DNA of 64,000 nt, from positions 248,001 through 312,000 of the forward strand of contig CAYGVI010000003.1 of the NCBI GenBank assembly GCA_964353335.1, written 5' to 3'. The stretch is from JAWAAW01 sp964353335 (GTDB lineage: Archaea > Nanobdellota > Nanobdellia > Woesearchaeales > ARS49). The notes beneath the pieces were generated by a model. The model did no database searches and was not told the origin of the DNA. It saw only the letters and a program-made list of their open reading frames with translations. Below are positions 58,718-64,000 of this stretch, piece by piece. The stretch's first letter is position 1. Each line of letters starts with the position of its first letter. The translations under genes and the position numbers were made by a program.

Positions 58718-59796
58718 GCAAGCGCGCGGTTGAAATGCAGTTCAACTGGATTTTCATCCTGATAGCAGGCGCTGTCATCCTTGCTTTCTTTTTCAACGTT
58801 GTGCAAAAGCAGCGCGCGCTCAGCGAGGAAAAGCTTTCAATAAAGCTTGCATCGCAGATGGATGCTATTTTTTCAGGAGCTATAGAAAGCAAGGGCACAA
58901 TCCAGCCGCTCGCAACCCCCAAGCCAGGGATTGCGTTTTCCTGCAGTGATACCTGCGTCTGCAAATACCACGTAGGCAAAAGCGGAATAGAGTTTAATGA
59001 CAAACTGATTTTCGCGCCTCCCTTAATCAAGGAACAGGATGCAAGGGCATGGGCTGTTGAGTGGAAGCTGCCGTTCCGCATTGCAAACTTCTTGATGCTC
59101 ACAAATCCCGCAATAAAGTATTACCTTGTTTATGACTCTGCAAACCCGCTGTCAGCGCAGGCTTTCCAGCGCATCAGCAAGGGGCTGCCAAAGGAAATCA
59201 ACAGGGAAACAATCTCATCCCCTTCAGGAGCAGGGGATGTTTCACCAGAGGGGTATGTGCAGACGCGCTTTGTTTTCATCGGCACATCAGAGCCTGACCT
59301 TAGCAATCTCAGGATGGAATTCCAGAGCGAGGATGTTTCAGGCGTTTGGATTGATGACACTCTTGAGAAAGTTGTGTTTTACGAGAAATCAGACCCTGAC
59401 AGGCTTGAATTCAACCAGTACCCTTCGTCCCTTGCCGGCGAGGAGACTGCTTATGCGACAATATTTGCCGCAGACCACATGATGTACAACTGCATGATGC
59501 AGCGCGCATTTGACAAGCTCGGCGCAATAGCAGGCGTGCACGAAGCCCGCGCCCGCGCTTTGCAGGAAACTATGGGCGCGCTTGACACTCCGCGGCTTGA
59601 CTGTGTTGGCGCTTATGACCCGATTATCACCTCGCTTGCGAATATGAGGCAGAAGGCAGTATTGCTTGGCACTTCATTTTCCCAGGAAGCCGATGCGCAG
59701 GGCGCAGGAGCCCTTGCTGGAATACTCGGAGTCCAGACAGAGCTTAACACCCAGAATACAAACCTGATAAAGCAGAACTGCCCGGAGATTTACTGA
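58714..59796 (+). CDS. Pilin-like protein 2 of the cluster
   Basis: This 360-residue protein starts MSKRAVEMQFNWIFILIAGA, with a basic leader, RAVE and then the helix. The external domain has about six Cys and helical C-terminal parts with long runs of Ala/Glu. ATGA overlaps at both ends couple it to its neighbours. It is the largest of the pilin-like set besides the gene at 51808. Confidence 0.6.
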   Translation: MSKRAVEMQFNWIFILIAGAVILAFFFNVVQKQRALSEEKLSIKLASQMDAIFSGAIESKGTIQPLATPKPGIAFSCSDTCVCKYHVGKSGIEFNDKLIFAPPLIKEQDARAWAVEWKLPFRIANFLMLTNPAIKYYLVYDSANPLSAQAFQRISKGLPKEINRETISSPSGAGDVSPEGYVQTRFVFIGTSEPDLSNLRMEFQSEDVSGVWIDDTLEKVVFYEKSDPDRLEFNQYPSSLAGEETAYATIFAADHMMYNCMMQRAFDKLGAIAGVHEARARALQETMGALDTPRLDCVGAYDPIITSLANMRQKAVLLGTSFSQEADAQGAGALAGILGVQTELNTQNTNLIKQNCPEIY

Positions 59797-60278
59797 TGAA
59801 AAAAGCGCAGATACAGATGTTTGAGACTGTTGGCGTGCTTGTGGTATTCTTCTTCCTGCTTGTTGCCGGCGCAGTGTTTTATTTTAACATCCAGAAGTCA
59901 TCTATGCAGAAGGAGCTTGTCCAGCAGGCTCAGCTCAGAAGCCTGCAGTCAGCCCAGCGCGCTGTCTTTTTGCCAGAGCTTGACTGCAGCTTTGCACGCG
60001 TGACGCGCGACAACTGCTTTGACCGCTTCAAGATCGCGGCATTGCATGAAATTATCGCAAATGATGACCACACGCGCCAGGTTTATACCCGCTCTTTCGG
60101 ATATGCAAACATCTCTGTAACAGAGGTCTTTCCAGGCTCTGGGATGACTGTGATTTATGACTATCCGCCTGAGGAATACCGCGGCATACTGAAGTCGCAG
60201 CTGCCTGTCCTGCTTTATGACCCTGTGACATGGGATGCTGCATTTGGAATAATGGAGGTCACAACATATGCGTCGTGA
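59796..60278 (+). CDS. Pilin-like protein 3 of the cluster
   Basis: This 160-residue protein starts MKKAQIQMFETVGVLVVFFF, with KAQ and a long hydrophobic helix containing Glu at position +10 or so. Two Cys lie near residues 64 and 74. The start overlaps the previous stop by one base (TGATG). Confidence 0.6.
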   Translation: MKKAQIQMFETVGVLVVFFFLLVAGAVFYFNIQKSSMQKELVQQAQLRSLQSAQRAVFLPELDCSFARVTRDNCFDRFKIAALHEIIANDDHTRQVYTRSFGYANISVTEVFPGSGMTVIYDYPPEEYRGILKSQLPVLLYDPVTWDAAFGIMEVTTYAS

Positions 60279-60759
60279 TAAGCGCGGCCAGATGGAGATA
60301 ATGGGCCTGGCAATAATAGTGATACTTGTTTCCCTTGCGATGCTCTTTGCAGTGCAGTGGATGCTTAAGCCTTCAACAGCAACTGTCCAGAAGACAAAGC
60401 AGTCTGTTCTCGCCACAAGTATGCTCACCACAATGGTCGGCACAACAACAGACTGCAACAAGCGCACAGTTGGTGATTTGCTTGGCGACTGCGCGCTCAC
60501 GCAGGGTGCGACAAAATGCGCTGACATGACATCCTGCGATTATGTGCGCGGGGTAATGGGCAGCATCTTTAACGCGACAATGAAAAAATGGAAGCTTAAT
60601 TATTATTTCCACATCACCGGAGCGAGTTCTGTTGAGGATATGAAGTTCGGAAGCGGCTCCACGCCCCAGCCGTGCAAAGGCGCAAAGCAGGGCAAGGAAT
60701 ACCCCCTTGTCGTCACCCAGACATATGAGCTCAAGCTCTATCTTGATATCTGCGGGTGA
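60268..60759 (+). CDS. Pilin-like protein 4 of the cluster
   Basis: This 163-residue protein starts MRRDKRGQMEIMGLAIIVIL. KRGQMEI fits the KGQxxxE pattern of class III signal peptides cleaved by the EppA/prepilin peptidases. The external part has about six Cys. It overlaps its upstream neighbour by 11 bases. It ends the coupled run. Confidence 0.65.
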   Translation: MRRDKRGQMEIMGLAIIVILVSLAMLFAVQWMLKPSTATVQKTKQSVLATSMLTTMVGTTTDCNKRTVGDLLGDCALTQGATKCADMTSCDYVRGVMGSIFNATMKKWKLNYYFHITGASSVEDMKFGSGSTPQPCKGAKQGKEYPLVVTQTYELKLYLDICG

Positions 60760-60775
60760 GAATATCGTCGGCGAA

Positions 60776-60785
60776 GATTTAAAAG
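60776..60785 (+). promoter_or_regulatory. TATA box of the membrane-kinase gene
   Basis: GATTTAAAAG is centred 27 bases before ATG 60808 and separates this gene from the surface cluster as its own transcription unit. Confidence 0.55.
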
Positions 60786-60807
60786 CGCCTGGGGTTTAGA
60801 TTCCCAT

Positions 60808-62706
60808 ATGGGGCTGTGGGACAGGATAAAGCGGCTTATTCCAATAGCGCTTTTGGCAGGAGGAGCCACATACATGATAGCCAACCGCCCGCAGGCAGTT
60901 CCCCCGAGTCCTGCATATTCTGTTAATGAGCAGGCAGAGAGGTCAAGAAGGGGTGATGAGAGATTTTGGAAATTTGTTTTGTGTGGCACAGCGCTTTCCG
61001 TTGGTGCGCTTGGCGCCGCGCATGTTGCCCAAAGAATGAAAGGGAAAACGCCATCATTTTTACAGCCTGCTGTTGAAAAACCAGGCTTGACAGGCATTGC
61101 CGCAGGGGCATCATACGGTCTTGCTTACTATTCCCAGCTGCCAAAGCAGGAGGATGCGCCTTATGCGCTCGGCATTGCAGCAATGTCAGGCATTCTCGGA
61201 TACCTTGTGCCATCGCTTCTCAAGCAGTACCGCCCGCCGTATGTGATAAATTATGCGAAATGCCTGCCTGGAATAATACATTCCGTTTTTACCCGTGACC
61301 CTGTAAAAAAGCAAAAGATTCTGGAGGGATTGAGAAATAGTTTGGCAGTTCCTGAAAGGGCAGACATCGAACTTGTTGATGTATTGTTTGCGCAGGGCAA
61401 AGTTGATGAGGCATGCAACCTTCTCAAGGACACAGCAAGGACTGCTGCAAAGGCACTTCCATCAACAGATTTTGAGCGTTATTTTACCCTGCCGCTTTCA
61501 TCTGAAATAGTCAGGGGGAGGGCTGGCTCAAAGAGCCCGTTTAGCCTGATGTGCGAATACCTGCGCCAGGGCGACCTTGAAGAGGCGCTTTCAGCAGCAG
61601 ACAACTTCGCGGCTCAGGAAAAAACACCAAGCAGGCTGGCTGCGCGGGCTTATGCAGTCCAGTCAGTGGCTGAAATGCTTCCTTCGCTGAAAGGGATTTT
61701 TCCGCATTTGTTGCTCAGGGAGACTGAGCTTGACGAACGCACCAGCCGCGCATGGAATGATGCCATCGGTGCAATCCTGTCAGACCCGTCGCGCGAGCAG
61801 AAATTCCGCGTGATGGGCGAATCGCGCAATGAGGTGCTTGAGTATGCCGCAAGCGAATTCCTGAAGGGTCTGCTCGTGTTTAAGCGCTGTGACGTAAGGC
61901 TTGGCTCAAGGCTGGTGCAGGAGCGCGTGAATGTTATTTCCCTGAAAAACTCATTGGGGGACAGGATTGTGCAGTCAATCGCGTATGTTGAGCGCGATGG
62001 CAAGGCGTATCATGTGCTGAAGCACGGCACTTCCCGCACTCTTGAGGATGTTATGCGCGCAGGCTCTCCTGAGGAAAAGCTAAAGTGCATGGACCAAGCT
62101 GCCCGTTTGCTCGCGAAAATACACCAGAGCAGGATTCCTGAGCCACAGGTTGCTGCCTGCGAGTCTTATTATCAAAACAGGCTTTCATCCTGCTTTTATG
62201 ACCAGCTTGCGAACAGCCCGCTGTGCAAAGAAATTCCTTCATCAATAAAGGATGAGTTTCAATTTTTGGGCGAAAGGGTCAAGGACGAGCTTTCTGACGC
62301 GCCGACAGGCTGGTACAAGGACGCAAACCCGAGGAATTGGCTTGTTGAGGACAATGGAAAGGTTGTGGCGATTGATTTTGAGCACCGCATAAGGCTTCCT
62401 GTTCTTTTTGACCTTGTCAGCCTGCTTGAGTTCAGCCCTGTGCCTGCGCCAACTGAGATTAAGAGCAGGGTAATTGAGTATTATCTTGGTGAATTCTACT
62501 CCACCAGCAAGCTGCCCATGGCAAAATTCATGCGGCACTACAGGATTTCCGCTCTCCAGCGTCACATTGAGCTTGCAGGCTACAGGGCAAGGGACAAGGA
62601 TGCAAAGGCAGCAGCATTCCACATTGACCGCGCACAGTCATATGCCTATGAGCTTGGCGAGGATGTTTTTGCAGAAAAGCTTAGCAAGATAATCATAAGT
62701 GCATAA
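60808..62706 (+). CDS. Membrane protein with C-terminal kinase-like (APH-type) domain
   Basis: This 632-residue protein has hydrophobic segments at about 10-26, 50-72, 92-112 and 123-140, a helical middle (about 170-330) and a phosphotransferase-like domain (about 360-600). The latter shows YKDANPRNWLV and VVAIDFEHRIRLP, which correspond to the HxDxxxxN and DxD/E motifs of aminoglycoside phosphotransferase and related kinases. The usual catalytic Asp is in KDAN, preceded by Lys and not His. The substrate is unknown. It is convergent with the next gene by 14 bases. Confidence 0.7.
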   Translation: MGLWDRIKRLIPIALLAGGATYMIANRPQAVPPSPAYSVNEQAERSRRGDERFWKFVLCGTALSVGALGAAHVAQRMKGKTPSFLQPAVEKPGLTGIAAGASYGLAYYSQLPKQEDAPYALGIAAMSGILGYLVPSLLKQYRPPYVINYAKCLPGIIHSVFTRDPVKKQKILEGLRNSLAVPERADIELVDVLFAQGKVDEACNLLKDTARTAAKALPSTDFERYFTLPLSSEIVRGRAGSKSPFSLMCEYLRQGDLEEALSAADNFAAQEKTPSRLAARAYAVQSVAEMLPSLKGIFPHLLLRETELDERTSRAWNDAIGAILSDPSREQKFRVMGESRNEVLEYAASEFLKGLLVFKRCDVRLGSRLVQERVNVISLKNSLGDRIVQSIAYVERDGKAYHVLKHGTSRTLEDVMRAGSPEEKLKCMDQAARLLAKIHQSRIPEPQVAACESYYQNRLSSCFYDQLANSPLCKEIPSSIKDEFQFLGERVKDELSDAPTGWYKDANPRNWLVEDNGKVVAIDFEHRIRLPVLFDLVSLLEFSPVPAPTEIKSRVIEYYLGEFYSTSKLPMAKFMRHYRISALQRHIELAGYRARDKDAKAAAFHIDRAQSYAYELGEDVFAEKLSKIIISA

Positions 62707-63592
62707 TCATCAGGGCGCCATTAAGGTCAAATGTTTTCTCAACTATGTCTTCCAGCCAGAATAAGAGCCTTTGCTCAGCTGGTTTTGCCTTGTTATGCGC
62801 TTTATCCAGATCGGAAAGTATTTCTTTTCTCATCGCCACGAATTTTTTAAGTTCTGGCAGGCTGAACTTGTAGAAGCATTCGTAAAACCTGTTGAGATAG
62901 TCTGCGGTTTGCGCGTAAAGCCCGATGAACTGCCTGCTTGGCGCGAGCTTTTGCCCTGCAGCTGCCGCGCTAATGTCCCTGTACCTGTCGCTTATTTTCT
63001 CCAGCTGCTCAACAATAAGGTAAAGCACAGGCGAATTTGAGGATTGCTGCTTGTTTATCAGCCTCCTGCAGAAGTCAGCGAGCTTGTTGACATCCTTGTC
63101 CCTCAGAACAAGGCGCTTCAGCCAGCCAAAATCCCGATTCTGCAGCGCAGTTGATATTTCTGATGCATAATCTTTTATCACAAGGAACTGGCGCCTGAGG
63201 ACTGCATCAAACTGCTCAGGGTTTGGCAGGGATATTTCACGCACAACAATGTGGTTTTTTCCATGCTGGACAACCTCAAAGCCTGTGAATTCCTCGCGGA
63301 CAACTTCATAAGCGGTTTCAAGCTCGTCGTGTTTGCCAAAATGGACTGTGAATTCATCATATCCTTTCTTGTAAAGTGCGCCAAGTGCGCGCTTTATCGC
63401 GGGATTGAGCCCTGTTATGTCTATTGCCGCCTTGTTTCCTGCAGGCATGCTTGTGCTTTGCAGGACAAGCTTTCCCTCCTTTTCCTCAACAGAAATCTCA
63501 TCACCCTTTCTTATGCCGTGCTGCTGCACCCACTTGCTTGGAAGGCTGACAAGAAGCGAGTTCTCCCCCAGCTTTATGACCTTGCGCCGCAT
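62693..63592 (-). CDS. AbrB-PhoU family regulator
   Basis: This 299-residue protein has an N-terminal AbrB/SpoVT DNA-binding fold (RRKVIKLGENSLLVSLPSKW and GIRKGDEISVEE) and a C-terminal helical PhoU-like part (about 110-299). In archaea such fusions are usually called phosphate uptake regulators. It faces the partial Lrp-type gene over a 127-bp AT-rich promoter. No phosphate transport genes are nearby, so the target is uncertain. Confidence 0.85.
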   Translation of the reverse strand: MRRKVIKLGENSLLVSLPSKWVQQHGIRKGDEISVEEKEGKLVLQSTSMPAGNKAAIDITGLNPAIKRALGALYKKGYDEFTVHFGKHDELETAYEVVREEFTGFEVVQHGKNHIVVREISLPNPEQFDAVLRRQFLVIKDYASEISTALQNRDFGWLKRLVLRDKDVNKLADFCRRLINKQQSSNSPVLYLIVEQLEKISDRYRDISAAAAGQKLAPSRQFIGLYAQTADYLNRFYECFYKFSLPELKKFVAMRKEILSDLDKAHNKAKPAEQRLLFWLEDIVEKTFDLNGALMIMHL

Positions 63593-63719
63593 GGATGGAC
63601 TTAGCTGTTCTTCGTATATAAAACTTGCGGCGTATAAGCGTATAAGGGAATATATATGGTATATGGAAAAAGTATATACCCTTTCCGGATATATTACGGT
63701 CTATTGCGAGGTGATTCCG
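63593..63719. promoter_or_regulatory. AT-rich divergent promoter with inverted repeats
   Basis: Several TATA-like strings occur (63612-63620, 63630-63644, 63651-63656). GGTATAT and ATATACC (63658-63680) form an inverted repeat around GGAAAAAGT, likely an operator for one of the two flanking regulators. GAGGTGATT precedes the rightward ATG. Confidence 0.5.
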
Positions 63720-64000
63720 ATGGTTTCGAAAAAAGAACTGTTGATTGTGGCGAATTTGCGGAAGAATGCGCGGGTGAAGCTCACAGAGCTGTCGCGCAGG
63801 ACAGGCCTGCCGGTGAGCACGCTGTTTGACCGCGTCCATAATCTCTGCGATTTGGGCATAACAAGGCTCAGCGCGCTGCTTGACTTTCCCGCGATGGGCT
63901 TTGGGACCTGCGCCACGATTCTTTTGAAGGTCGCAAAGGAAAAGCGCGATGAGCTCAGGGAGCACCTGATTGTTGCCCATTCCGTGAACTCCCTGATGCG
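63720..64000 (+). CDS. Lrp/AsnC-type transcription regulator (partial)
   Basis: The first 93 codons are in the window; the gene continues past the right edge. An N-terminal winged-helix motif is clear: KKELLIVANLRKNARVKLTE, then LSRRTGLPVSTLFDRVHNLC. A beta strand of a sensor domain begins (FGTCATILLKVAKEKRDEL). GAGGTGATT is a good ribosome-binding site for ATG 63720. Confidence 0.75.
   Translation, partial: MVSKKELLIVANLRKNARVKLTELSRRTGLPVSTLFDRVHNLCDLGITRLSALLDFPAMGFGTCATILLKVAKEKRDELREHLIVAHSVNSLM

Overview
This window is a gene-dense archaeal chromosome segment. Archaeal/eukaryal-type information machinery fills much of it: TBP, TFE, MCM, Orc1/Cdc6, both PolD subunits, RPA, RFC small subunit, FEN-1, Hjc, a histone, aIF2-beta, PAN, Pelota, L14e and L34e. 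Many genes start about 25-28 nt downstream of a TATA box, so their mRNAs are probably leaderless. PolD, small compact genes and large clusters of Cys-rich secreted and pilin-like membrane proteins without known function suggest a DPANN-type archaeon (Woesearchaeota/Diapherotrites-like). That placement is inference, not proof.

Layout. 1-1.1 kb: the SecY 3' end and an EMC3/DUF106 membrane insertase, separated by a hairpin insert that duplicates the last 12 SecY codons. 1.1-4.7 kb: HAD phosphatase, TBP, MCM. 4.7-6.6 kb: three orphan genes. 6.6-10.2 kb: an anchored Cys-rich protein, RPA-like protein, SpoIIM-like protein, aIF2-beta and DUF424. 10.2-16.9 kb: PolD large and small subunits, Orc1/Cdc6 and an AT-rich intergenic region with ORB-like sites that is very probably a replication origin. 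16.9-20.6 kb: TrmB regulator, IF2B-like protein, TFE, Hjc, histone, lipoprotein. 20.8-23.3 kb: a three-gene ABC exporter. 23.5-31.6 kb: RNase Z, EndA, an orphan gene, FEN-1, Trm5, PAN, TyrRS, PRC-barrel protein, RFC small subunit. 31.7-38.6 kb: a cell-surface operon with three tandem paralogous lipoproteins and two larger membrane proteins, then two Tyr-rich secreted proteins on the other strand. 38.6-47.9 kb: Pelota, a second TrmB, PheST, L14e, L34e, a ThiI-like protein without a PP-loop, an NcsA/TtuA-type thiolase, a bacterial-type pseudouridine synthase and RNase P Rpp30. 47.9-60.8 kb: a second, larger surface cluster with Cys-rich secreted proteins, a 1692-residue anchored protein and five small proteins with class III pilin-like N-termini. 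60.8-64 kb: a membrane/kinase-like protein, an AbrB-PhoU regulator and a truncated Lrp-type regulator.

The most unusual signals are structured repeats. A modular hairpin family occurs between genes (31.63 and 48.36 kb), and one copy lies in frame inside the NcsA-like gene at 46.2 kb, adding 24 codons. The hairpin insert behind secY is also open in the secY frame. These resemble in concept the protein-coding palindromic elements known from Rickettsia. The two surface clusters are the best candidates for an undescribed cell-envelope system: they carry pilin-like subunits but no ATPase or platform protein in this window.
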